Positions 1 to 7,525 of a DNA stretch of 13,016 nucleotides are shown piece after piece. Source of the stretch: Bacteroidota bacterium (lineage in GTDB: Bacteria > Bacteroidota > Ignavibacteria > Ignavibacteriales > Ignavibacteriaceae); assembly GCA_021796135.1 (NCBI GenBank), contig JAJYOQ010000074.1, positions 1 to 13,016 on the forward strand, written 5' to 3'. How positions within the stretch are numbered: the stretch's first letter is position 1; every line of letters begins with the position of its first letter. Position numbers and translations under genes: made by a program. The notes under the pieces are model-generated. The model saw only the letters and a list, made by a program, of their open reading frames with translations. It did not search any database and was not told where the DNA came from.

Positions 1-59
1 CGATCGATTAGAATACTAAAACAATTTGACAGCAAATAGAAAAAATATAGGAGTTTAAA

Positions 60-3000
60 ATGATATATAAAAAATCAAGGTATTTGCTGATAATCCTTGT
101 CGGCATAGTTTTTCTCTTTCCCATGGCTGTTAGTGCCAAAGGAAGCGGAAACGGCAAAAGAAATATAGCAAAGACTTCGGGTACCCAGGTTGGGAACACT
201 CGAATTGATATAAACCAAATTAATTCACTTGAGTCCAATCAGGGCTTTAGTGATTATAATCCGAACTCAAATCTCGAAGGTGCTGAATATCCTAAAGGAA
301 GCGGAAAAAATTTCGTTTTCACAGGTGGATTTATTTGGGGCGGAATTGTTAATGGAGATATGACTCAACCTCGAGTCGGTGGAACTACTTATAATACCGG
401 TCTAGAACCAGGTCCGATAATCAATGGATTAGCTGCTCCAAATCCTGATAGCGATCCTCGCTGGTCTATCTTCCGCGTTCGTCCTGATGTATATCCGGGT
501 GGACCTGCTGTTGACCTTAGCGGTGACGCTGTTTGGGAAAATAGTACTCCCTCTGCAATCAGAGCTCAATATGAATCTGATTGGACAAACTGGCCTGCTG
601 CTGGTACTGCTAACGACTTAGGCGCTCCTTTTACGGATGTTAACGGCGATGGAAAATATGAACCTAATATTGATATTCCCGGTGTTCCTGGAGCAGATCA
701 AACGGTTTATTATGTCGCTAACGATTTAGACCCTAGCTTAACTGCTGGTCTTTATGGTACACAGCCTATGGGCGTAGAAGTCCATGTTACTTTTTGGGCT
801 TATGCTCAGCAAGGAGCTCTCGGTAATATGTACTTTAAAAAATGGGAATTAATCAATAAAGGTACCAATACTATTGATAGCACATTTGCTTCGTATTGGA
901 CAGATGTTGATTTAGGATATGCAGGCGATGACTTAGTAGGATGCGATACTACTTTAAGCCTGCAATTTACTTATAATGGCGAAGCTACTGATCAGGTTTA
1001 TGCTCCGCTACCTCCTCCGGCTGATGGATTTACTTTCTTCCAGGGTCCTATTGTTCCTGGTCAGCCTACTGACTCAGCCATCTCAATTGGTCAACCGTTT
1101 ACATTCAAATATACTCATGGAGTAAAAAATCTGCCGATGACGGCTGCTTACTTCTTCGTTAATGGAGATGCTCACTTTGGTGATCCTCCATTAGGTCAGC
1201 CTTCCGGTTCGACTCAAATGTATAATTTTTTGAATGGTAATTATGGTTTGACAAACGCACCTTTTATTGACAATAAAGGCAACCCGACTAAGTTTGCTTT
1301 TTATGGCGACCCAACTACAGGCACTGGTTGGCTTGATGGTGTTGCTTTACCTCCTGGCGATAGACGTCAAGGTATGTCTTCAGGTCCGTTTACCTTTGCT
1401 CCCGGCGATACACAGCAAGTTGTTATTGCTGAAATGGTCGCTGGTGCTATTCCTGGTGTTGATAGATTATCAGCTATTAGCTTGGTCAAATTTTATGATC
1501 AAACTGCACAAACAGCTTATAACGACTTCTTCGTGCTGCCTAATCCTCCTCCTGCTCCTAAGGTTGCAGTTGCCCAATTACCTAATCAAATAGTTTTAGA
1601 TTGGGGCGAAGATCAAAATGCAGTCGCTGCTACAGAAAGTTACGCAAGCAAAGGCTATGTCTTTGAGGGCTATAATGTATATCAATTACCTTATGCATCC
1701 GCCTCTGTCTCTCAGGGAACACGCTTAGCTACCTATGATATTTCTGATGGAGTAGGCAAAATATTTGATTTGTATTTTGATGCTACTTCCGGTGCAGTAT
1801 TACAACACGTAAGTGAATTTGGTAATGATACAGGAATCAAAAGATCATTAGTTGTGACTACTGATGCTTTCAGCTCAGGCAAACAACTTATTAACGGAAT
1901 TCCTTATTATTTTGCTGTCACTGCTTATGGCTACAATGGCAACTCTGTTCCTCACGCTTTGGAAAATCCTGTAAAAATAATTACTGTTGTTCCTCAAAGT
2001 TTTGCTCCCGGTACTAAATATGGCGCTCAACCTGGCGATACTGTAAAGTCGGTTGTACATACTGGATCGAGCGACGGAGTAGTTACTCCGTTAGTTATTA
2101 ACCCGGCTAAATTAACTGGTGATCAATATAAAGTTAATTTTGATTCTACCGGAACAATCTGGAGCTTAACAGATGTTACAAAAAACAAAGTTGTCCTCGC
2201 AAATCAAACCGATGTTAGCGGCGATGATGCTTATGCTACTGTTGACGGACTTGAAGTTAAAGTAACAGGTCCTTCTTCTCCAGGTATGAAAGACTGGGCA
2301 GTTCCTCAAGGATCCAGAAGATTTACTTGGGCTGGTAATGCCGGCGCATTTGGCTTTGAAGGATTCTACGGTGCAATTGGATGGGGATCACCTGATTATG
2401 TATTTAACGGTGACGCTCAAACGGTTCCTGCAGGAGATCTTCATAATACCTTGCTGACTTTAGCTCAGGTTACCGATACAACCGGGTTTAATCCTAATTT
2501 CCCGGCTGCTAGCGATGTTAACCTTTCTTTTGGATATCGCTATTTAAGAGGCGCTGGTAAAGCAGTTGCTGACCCAAGATTTGCTCCTCATATAATAAAT
2601 ACAACTGGCGGCATCTATCCATTCCAGGATTTTGCTCAAACTGTACCGCTTTCTGCTTGGAATGTTGATGATCCTGCTCATCCGGAAAGATTAACTGTTG
2701 GTTATCTTGAAAATAATGCTGTTGATGGTTTGGTTGACGGTAAATATTGGCCACCGGATTATTCACAATATGATAATACAGCCGGCTCAGGTCCAAGAGA
2801 ATGGTTATGGATATTTAATTCTCCATATAGCACTACTGTTAACGCAGCCTTTGCTGGGGATGCTTTATCTTCAACTACTCCTATTCCTGTTATGTGGTTC
2901 TGTACTTTTGCCAGAAGAGGATCAGTTCCGTTTTCTCCTGACGCTACCGGCGAAGATCAGTTCTTGATCATTGCGAACCACGTAAATACAATTAATGATG

Positions 3001-3377
3001 TCTTTACATTTACTGCTCCTTCTGCGGCTTCATATAGCCAGGCAGTGGCAAAAACGGATGTAAATGCAATTAACGTATTTCCGAATCCATATTATGGTGT
3101 AAACTCCCAGGAGACATCAAAGTATGTCCGTTTTGTTACGTTTAATCACTTACCTGCTACGGCAACTATTCATATCTTCAACCTCGCCGGTATAATGGTA
3201 AGAACAATTAATCATAATGACGGAACACAATTTCAGCAATGGGATTTGAATAATGATTCTGGATTGCCGGTTGCAAGCGGATTGTATATCGCTTATATCG
3301 ATATGCCTAATCTTGGCACAACTAAAATACTGAAGATGGCAATTATCCAGGAACAACAATACCCAGATCATTTTTAA
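60..3377 (+). CDS. Large secreted protein with a T9SS-type C-terminal sorting domain
   Basis: 1105 residues; I do not recognise an enzymatic function. Residues 1-26 form a Sec signal peptide (basic MIYKKSR, hydrophobic core, likely cleavage after AVSA). D193-VNGDGKYE-201 resembles a calcium-binding DxNxDG loop. Residues 280-296 (WTDVDLGYAGDDLVGCD) are rich in Asp and carry one of only two cysteines. About 498-645 looks like a fibronectin-III-like fold (starts PPPAPKV, ends near ITVVPQ). Residues ~1005-1105 begin NVFPNPYYG and continue with FNLAG and SGLPVASGLYI, the pattern of Por-secretion C-terminal domains, which direct transit across the outer membrane through T9SS. The start is supported by TAGGAG at 48-53, six bases before ATG. 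Alanine and proline codons are mainly GCT and CCT, which hints at high expression. The next gene begins at this stop codon. A surface or extracellular structural role is inference; the sorting domain is the firm part. Confidence 0.88.
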   Translation: MIYKKSRYLLIILVGIVFLFPMAVSAKGSGNGKRNIAKTSGTQVGNTRIDINQINSLESNQGFSDYNPNSNLEGAEYPKGSGKNFVFTGGFIWGGIVNGDMTQPRVGGTTYNTGLEPGPIINGLAAPNPDSDPRWSIFRVRPDVYPGGPAVDLSGDAVWENSTPSAIRAQYESDWTNWPAAGTANDLGAPFTDVNGDGKYEPNIDIPGVPGADQTVYYVANDLDPSLTAGLYGTQPMGVEVHVTFWAYAQQGALGNMYFKKWELINKGTNTIDSTFASYWTDVDLGYAGDDLVGCDTTLSLQFTYNGEATDQVYAPLPPPADGFTFFQGPIVPGQPTDSAISIGQPFTFKYTHGVKNLPMTAAYFFVNGDAHFGDPPLGQPSGSTQMYNFLNGNYGLTNAPFIDNKGNPTKFAFYGDPTTGTGWLDGVALPPGDRRQGMSSGPFTFAPGDTQQVVIAEMVAGAIPGVDRLSAISLVKFYDQTAQTAYNDFFVLPNPPPAPKVAVAQLPNQIVLDWGEDQNAVAATESYASKGYVFEGYNVYQLPYASASVSQGTRLATYDISDGVGKIFDLYFDATSGAVLQHVSEFGNDTGIKRSLVVTTDAFSSGKQLINGIPYYFAVTAYGYNGNSVPHALENPVKIITVVPQSFAPGTKYGAQPGDTVKSVVHTGSSDGVVTPLVINPAKLTGDQYKVNFDSTGTIWSLTDVTKNKVVLANQTDVSGDDAYATVDGLEVKVTGPSSPGMKDWAVPQGSRRFTWAGNAGAFGFEGFYGAIGWGSPDYVFNGDAQTVPAGDLHNTLLTLAQVTDTTGFNPNFPAASDVNLSFGYRYLRGAGKAVADPRFAPHIINTTGGIYPFQDFAQTVPLSAWNVDDPAHPERLTVGYLENNAVDGLVDGKYWPPDYSQYDNTAGSGPREWLWIFNSPYSTTVNAAFAGDALSSTTPIPVMWFCTFARRGSVPFSPDATGEDQFLIIANHVNTINDVFTFTAPSAASYSQAVAKTDVNAINVFPNPYYGVNSQETSKYVRFVTFNHLPATATIHIFNLAGIMVRTINHNDGTQFQQWDLNNDSGLPVASGLYIAYIDMPNLGTTKILKMAIIQEQQYPDHF

Positions 3378-3392
3378 TGAAGCTAAAAACTC

Positions 3393-3398
3393 AAGGAG
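3393..3398 (+). promoter_or_regulatory. Ribosome binding site AAGGAG that decides the PorV-like start
   Basis: AAGGAG sits five bases before ATG 3404. The alternative in-frame ATG at 3377 overlaps the preceding TAA stop (TAATG) and has no purine-rich site in front of it. Starting there would add nine polar residues (MKLKTQGVK) ahead of a normal signal peptide. The 3404 start is therefore preferred. Confidence 0.8.
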
Positions 3399-3403
3399 TA
3401 AAA

Positions 3404-4462
3404 ATGAAAATAGCAATAAAAATTTTGGTTATAATGGCTATCTTTCTTATAATAGGAATGGATAGTGCTTATGCCGGAGGAGGCACCAGGAATGGAACCG
3501 GCGGTGCTACTGAATTATCAATTCCCGTTGGTGCTAGAGGCATTGCCTTAGGTGGGTCAAGTTTGGCAACCGAGACAGGTCTCGACGCATTGTTCTGGAA
3601 TCCTGCAGGTGTGGCAAATATGTCTAACTCTGCTACGGCTACATTTTCCCATATGAACTATATTGCGAATATTGGTGTCGAATACGGCGCTGTCGCAGCT
3701 AATTTTGAGGGATTTGGAGTCATCTCTTTCGATATTAAATCTCTTAATATCGGTCAGATTGCAATTACTACAAACGATCAACCTGATGGTACTGGTCAAA
3801 CTTTTAATCCTCAGTTCTTAACTGCAGGAATAAGTTTCTCTAAAGCCCTAACTGATCGTATTGCAATTGGATTAACTTTCAACTATATATCTGAAACATT
3901 GGCTCAAGTAAGCTCTTCTGGCTTTGCTTTTAATGCCGGTGTCCAGTATAAAGATCTTGGTGATATTCCGGGATTAAATTTCGGTCTCGTTATTAGAAAT
4001 ATCGGTCCTCAAATGACTTACAGCGGTCCTGGTTTAACTGTAAGCGCATCTCCTATCGGCTCTACTGCTACTCCTACGGATCCGTTTAGCCGACCTCCAA
4101 GTTTCTATTCAATTAATGCTGCCGGTTTTGATTTACCGTCTGCTTTTGATATAGGATTTGGATATTTAGCAAAATTGGATGATATGAATGCATTACAATT
4201 TTCGGGAGTGTTTGAGAATAATAACTTTTCAGGTGATGTATATAATCTCGGCGCAGAATATGGATATAATAAAACATTTTTTGCAAGGTTAGGATATACA
4301 ATGTCTCCTAAAGATCAGGATCCAAATTATGTCTATGGATTCACAGCGGGCGCAGGAATCAATTATGATTTAGGCGGTATCGCAGTTAAAATTGATTACG
4401 CTTATCGTAGTGTTAAATATTTCAGCGCTAATCATGTATTCGAGATATCTTTAGGATTTTAA
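3404..4462 (+). CDS. PorV/PorQ-family outer-membrane beta-barrel protein
   Basis: 352 residues from the preferred start. Residues 1-24 are a signal peptide, probably cleaved after AYA. The N-terminal hallmark of the PorV/PorQ (UPF0164-like) family follows: a glycine-rich GARGIALGG at 43-51 and FWNPAG at 64-69. The rest alternates in the manner of a FadL-type barrel and ends in FEISLGF with a terminal Phe, typical of proteins inserted into the outer membrane. In T9SS, PorV binds the C-terminal domain of cargo leaving the SprA translocon and hands it to the surface-attachment machinery. PorQ has a related role. The gene lies 26 bases after a gene encoding a protein with such a C-terminal domain, so the two are almost certainly co-transcribed. 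A dedicated cargo-shuttle pair is my inference. I cannot tell PorV from PorQ or from a paralogue by eye, so no symbol is given. A hairpin terminator follows the stop. Confidence 0.87.
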   Translation: MKIAIKILVIMAIFLIIGMDSAYAGGGTRNGTGGATELSIPVGARGIALGGSSLATETGLDALFWNPAGVANMSNSATATFSHMNYIANIGVEYGAVAANFEGFGVISFDIKSLNIGQIAITTNDQPDGTGQTFNPQFLTAGISFSKALTDRIAIGLTFNYISETLAQVSSSGFAFNAGVQYKDLGDIPGLNFGLVIRNIGPQMTYSGPGLTVSASPIGSTATPTDPFSRPPSFYSINAAGFDLPSAFDIGFGYLAKLDDMNALQFSGVFENNNFSGDVYNLGAEYGYNKTFFARLGYTMSPKDQDPNYVYGFTAGAGINYDLGGIAVKIDYAYRSVKYFSANHVFEISLGF

Positions 4463-4485
4463 TTCCTCTCATATCTCTGTCTCCT

Positions 4486-4526
4486 GTTCCGTGCAGTTAC
4501 GGTAAGCTGCACGGAACTTTTATTTT
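4486..4526 (+). terminator. Intrinsic terminator after the PorV-like gene
   Basis: A perfect 11-bp stem, GTTCCGTGCAG (4486-4496) with CTGCACGGAAC (4507-4517), is closed by a 10-base loop that can pair further as TTA/TAA. TTTTATTTT follows at 4518-4526. The U-rich tail is only on the plus strand, so it ends the 60-4462 unit and not ppc, which arrives from the other side. Confidence 0.9.
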
Positions 4527-4552
4527 AAACCAATAAATATTTTCCTACTTTG

Positions 4553-4579
4553 TGTCATACCCGCGAAAGCGGGTATCCA
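4553..4579. repeat. REP-like palindrome, copy 1 (TGTCAT...ATCCA family)
   Basis: TGTCAT and ATCCA bracket a perfect 8-bp stem, ATACCCGC / GCGGGTAT (4557-4564 and 4569-4576), with a GAAA loop. It lies between two convergent genes, 30 bases from the ppc stop. It shares its outer frame with copies at 7554 and 12328 but has A/T at the third stem pair where the others have T/A and G/C. A T-run (4580-4585) follows on the plus strand, so it might reinforce termination, but the repeat pattern explains it better. Confidence 0.85.
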
Positions 4580-4608
4580 TTTTTTGATCTCTGTTACCTT
4601 CTTTTATA

Positions 4609-7383
4609 TCAACCCGTATTTCTGACTCCCGATGCAATTCCGTTTACTGTCGACCTAAGCAGCATCAATAAATTCTCACTTTGCTTCTTAGATAATTTCT
4701 TATTCCTGAATTGCTTTACAAATTTTACTTGAATAAAACTGATTGGATCAATATAAGGGTTCCTTAAAAGTATCGAACTCTGAAGAGATTTATTGTTGTC
4801 TAGAAGATTCTTTTCGCCTGAAATATTTAGTACGGTCATGCAAGCTTTATTGTACTCTTCTTCTATTAATTTGAAGATTTCATAAGAATCGTCTTTTTCG
4901 TTTATTAATGAAAGATATTCTTTCCCTACTATCATATCGGTTTTTAATAAAACCATTTCAATGTTATCAACAAGCGTTCTGAAAAATTCCCAGTCCGAGT
5001 ACATTTCTATTATTTCTTCCCAGTCTGTTATGTTTTCTGAAATACATTTATGAATTGCAGCTCCGAATCCATACCATCCTGAAATGGTTTGACGGTTCTG
5101 CGTCCACGAAAATACCCATGGGATTGCTCTTAATGAACGAATGTCTTTGTTCTTTTTTCTCGAAGATGGTCTTGAACCTATCTCAATATGCTCAATTATA
5201 TCTATCGGTGTCACATTCCGGAAGTAAAAGTGAAACTTGGGATGATTAATTAAATCTCGATAATTTTTAAAGGCATTCTCGGAAATACTTTCAAATATCT
5301 GATGATAAATATGAAATTTTTCACCCTTGCTCTGGTATTTTGTCTTTGCTGAAGCTGTTATTACTGCGGATGTCATTAACTCTAAACTTGTTTTTGCAAT
5401 TTGAGGCACTAAATATTTTGAGGAAATCATTTCTCCTTGCTCGGTTATTTTTATTTTCCCTTCTATTGTTCCATGCGGCTGCGCAAGGATTGATTGATTG
5501 ACCGGTCCGCCTCCTCTTGAAATACTGCCTCCTCGCCCGTGAAATAATATTAAATCAATGTTCTCTTTATCGCATAATTCTTTTAATTTTATCTGTGCTT
5601 TGTAAAGTTCATAATTCGAAGTTACTATGCCTCCGTCCTTATTGCTGTCTGAATAACCTATCATAATTTTTTGTTTTTTGCTTCTTAATTCAATATGCTG
5701 TTTATAAGCAATATTCTTAAAAAGCGTGTCCATTACTAGGCTGCTTTTCCTTAAGTCGGAAATGGTTTCAAACAAAGGAAGTATATCAAGATAGGATTTT
5801 ATAATTCTTCTGCCGTGAACTTCAACTAATCCGGCTTCCTTTGCTAGTAATAAGACTCCTAATATTTCACTGATATTAGAACAGTTGCTTATAATATAGT
5901 CGTTGCAGGACTTTGGAGAAATGTTTTCCTTTGCCCATTTTATTAATCCAATCTCTTCAAGTATTTGTCTCGTTAATGAATTCAATTCACTAAAATTATT
6001 TTTTAACGGTCTTGAACTTAATATTTCTTTAGTAAGAAGCTCAATCTTTTCATCTTCTTCTATATCAGAATATTTCTCTATTACTTCTGAATAGGATAAT
6101 AAATTATTTAAAGCAAAATTTATTAGTGAGGCGTTTTGTCTTATATCTAAAGATACTAATCTAAATCCGTAAGTTTTGACTTTGTAAATAATCGGCAGTA
6201 CTACCGTTTCGGCAATTACTTTGCTTTTGTTTGCTATAAGACTTTTATATATAATATTTAAATCATTAATAAATTCATCTGAATTATTGTATCCGCTTAT
6301 AGAATTGGATATCGTTTTCTCAAGTTTATTGGAAATTAGAAACAATTTAGCACGGTAAATTTCAGATGGATCCCGCAATATTCCGTCTGACTTCTTTATT
6401 CCTAACAAAATACTGTCACTTTCAATTGATTCTAAAAGAGATTTATCAACTGAAATAATACTAAGCGACGAACTTAATGAAGCGTAAAGTGAGTCAAGAT
6501 CTTTTTGATATAACGATATTATTTGTTTCCTATTGTTGATCAATGTCTCCTTTGTTATTTCTACGGTAACAAAAGGATGCCCGTCTCTGTCTCCGCCCAT
6601 CCATGATCCGAAGTTAATAATAACAGGTGAAGGATTATTAAAATTTAATATTGACTTAAGATTTTTATTTAAAGACTTATAGAATGAGGGAATAATGTCA
6701 TACAATATTTCCTTAAAGAAAAACATCCCGCGCTGTATTTCATCCTGAACTGTTACTTTGTGAAATCGTATTTCGTTGGACTGCCATAATAATGTAATTT
6801 CAGTCTGAAGCTGTTTAAGAATTTCTTCCTGCTCAGCGCTGTTTAATTTCTGACTTTCCCTAATTAAAAGAAGTTCGCTGATTTTTAATATTTTTCGTAA
6901 AGTGGTCTGCCTTGTAGCTTCTGTCGGATGCGCCGTAAAAACTGGGATTATCTCAATTGAGTTTAAAATTTCTTCAATTGCTTTTACCGAATATTTTTTT
7001 GCTTTTAACTGTAAAAGTGACTCTTCTATGGAACCTCTTTCATATACATTTTGCGTTATCGCATTGTTTCTCTGCTTTCTGATCCTATGTACTTCATCTG
7101 CCGCATTTACAAGAACGAAATAAATTGAAAATGCCTTAACGACTTTATAAGCTTTATCTACTGATAAAGTATCAATTAAAGAAACAATCTCATCCCGAAT
7201 CTTGCGGCTGTAAGAATTCCTTAGCTGTTTGGTTAATGCCCGTAATTTTTCAACAGTTTCATAAAGATTTAAATCTTCCTGTTCAATCAATACTTTCCCC
7301 AGGATTTTACCGAGCTCTTTAATCTCCCTTTTAAGCGGTTCATCCTGTAGGCTGCTGTTCTCAATTAAAATATCAGTTTCCAT
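4609..7383 (-). CDS. ppc: Phosphoenolpyruvate carboxylase
   Basis: Catalyses PEP + bicarbonate to oxaloacetate + phosphate in the cytoplasm, replenishing the TCA cycle. The 924 residues carry the whole family signature in order: AHPTEATR at 151-158 with catalytic H152; GSWMGGDRDGHP at 259-270; GYSDSNKDGG at 576-585; FHGRGGSISRGGG at 614-626 (H615, R617, glycine-rich PEP loop); ITEQGEM at 646-652; and the invariant C-terminal RNTG at 921-924, whose Asn belongs to the aspartate-feedback site in characterised enzymes. The protein is intact and somewhat longer than the ~880 residues of the E. coli enzyme. The plant-type N-terminal phosphorylation serine motif is not evident. The start is backed by AAGGA (complement of 7386-7390), though the spacing to ATG is only two bases. 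It is convergent with the PorV-like gene and divergent from the amidase gene, so it appears monocistronic. Its leader contains a heptamer repeat array. Confidence 0.98.
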   Translation of the reverse strand: METDILIENSSLQDEPLKREIKELGKILGKVLIEQEDLNLYETVEKLRALTKQLRNSYSRKIRDEIVSLIDTLSVDKAYKVVKAFSIYFVLVNAADEVHRIRKQRNNAITQNVYERGSIEESLLQLKAKKYSVKAIEEILNSIEIIPVFTAHPTEATRQTTLRKILKISELLLIRESQKLNSAEQEEILKQLQTEITLLWQSNEIRFHKVTVQDEIQRGMFFFKEILYDIIPSFYKSLNKNLKSILNFNNPSPVIINFGSWMGGDRDGHPFVTVEITKETLINNRKQIISLYQKDLDSLYASLSSSLSIISVDKSLLESIESDSILLGIKKSDGILRDPSEIYRAKLFLISNKLEKTISNSISGYNNSDEFINDLNIIYKSLIANKSKVIAETVVLPIIYKVKTYGFRLVSLDIRQNASLINFALNNLLSYSEVIEKYSDIEEDEKIELLTKEILSSRPLKNNFSELNSLTRQILEEIGLIKWAKENISPKSCNDYIISNCSNISEILGVLLLAKEAGLVEVHGRRIIKSYLDILPLFETISDLRKSSLVMDTLFKNIAYKQHIELRSKKQKIMIGYSDSNKDGGIVTSNYELYKAQIKLKELCDKENIDLILFHGRGGSISRGGGPVNQSILAQPHGTIEGKIKITEQGEMISSKYLVPQIAKTSLELMTSAVITASAKTKYQSKGEKFHIYHQIFESISENAFKNYRDLINHPKFHFYFRNVTPIDIIEHIEIGSRPSSRKKNKDIRSLRAIPWVFSWTQNRQTISGWYGFGAAIHKCISENITDWEEIIEMYSDWEFFRTLVDNIEMVLLKTDMIVGKEYLSLINEKDDSYEIFKLIEEEYNKACMTVLNISGEKNLLDNNKSLQSSILLRNPYIDPISFIQVKFVKQFRNKKLSKKQSENLLMLLRSTVNGIASGVRNTG

Positions 7384-7393
7384 TTTCCTTCAA

Positions 7394-7428
7394 CTTTTTA
7401 CTTTTGCCTTTTTACTTTTTACTTTTCC
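7394..7428. repeat. Heptamer array A, five CTTTTNN units
   Basis: Plus-strand units are CTTTTTA, CTTTTGC, CTTTTTA, CTTTTTA, CTTTTCC, followed by CC. The array sits 11 bases upstream of the ppc start codon, so on the ppc strand it gives a purine-rich leader of AAAAG-type units directly before the ribosome binding site. A second five-unit array with a near-identical unit order lies at 7600-7634. Confidence 0.85.
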
Positions 7429-7434
7429 CCCCGC

Positions 7435-7440
7435 ATTATA
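7435..7440 (-). promoter_or_regulatory. Possible -10 box for ppc
   Basis: The minus strand reads TATAAT here, 52 bases before the ppc ATG. The best upstream candidate, TTGAAT (complement of 7461-7466), would be 20 bases away, longer than the usual 17. Transcription from here would place the whole heptamer array in the leader. Low confidence, because promoter consensus differs in Bacteroidota-type bacteria. Confidence 0.3.
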
Positions 7441-7497
7441 CGAAACTTAAACGAAAAAAGATTCAATCCAGAGCATGTAATGAACGGTAAATTTTTT

Positions 7498-7505
7498 TAT
7501 CTTTA
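7498..7505 (+). promoter_or_regulatory. Possible Bacteroidota-type -7 element for the amidase gene
   Basis: TATCTTTA matches seven of eight positions of the TAnnTTTG element used by the Bacteroidota housekeeping sigma factor. No TTTG-like -33 element is obvious at the expected distance. A start of transcription just downstream would leave a very short leader before ATG 7526, which fits the lack of a Shine-Dalgarno site there. Confidence 0.25.
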
Positions 7506-7525
7506 GTTAATCAAAACAAGCAAAA

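Noticed and set aside
26..31. TTGACA as a -35 box for the first gene
   Set aside because: At 17 bases downstream lies the ribosome binding site region, with no -10-like sequence; the promoter probably lies upstream of the window.
3377..3403. Earlier in-frame ATG for the PorV-like gene, overlapping the upstream stop as TAATG
   Set aside because: It has no ribosome binding site and adds polar residues before a normal signal peptide; AAGGAG supports 3404.
4550..4732. Plus-strand reading frame beginning MCHTRESGYP
   Set aside because: It is the translation of palindrome copy 1 plus the antisense of the ppc 3' end; such peptides are a common artefact of this repeat family.
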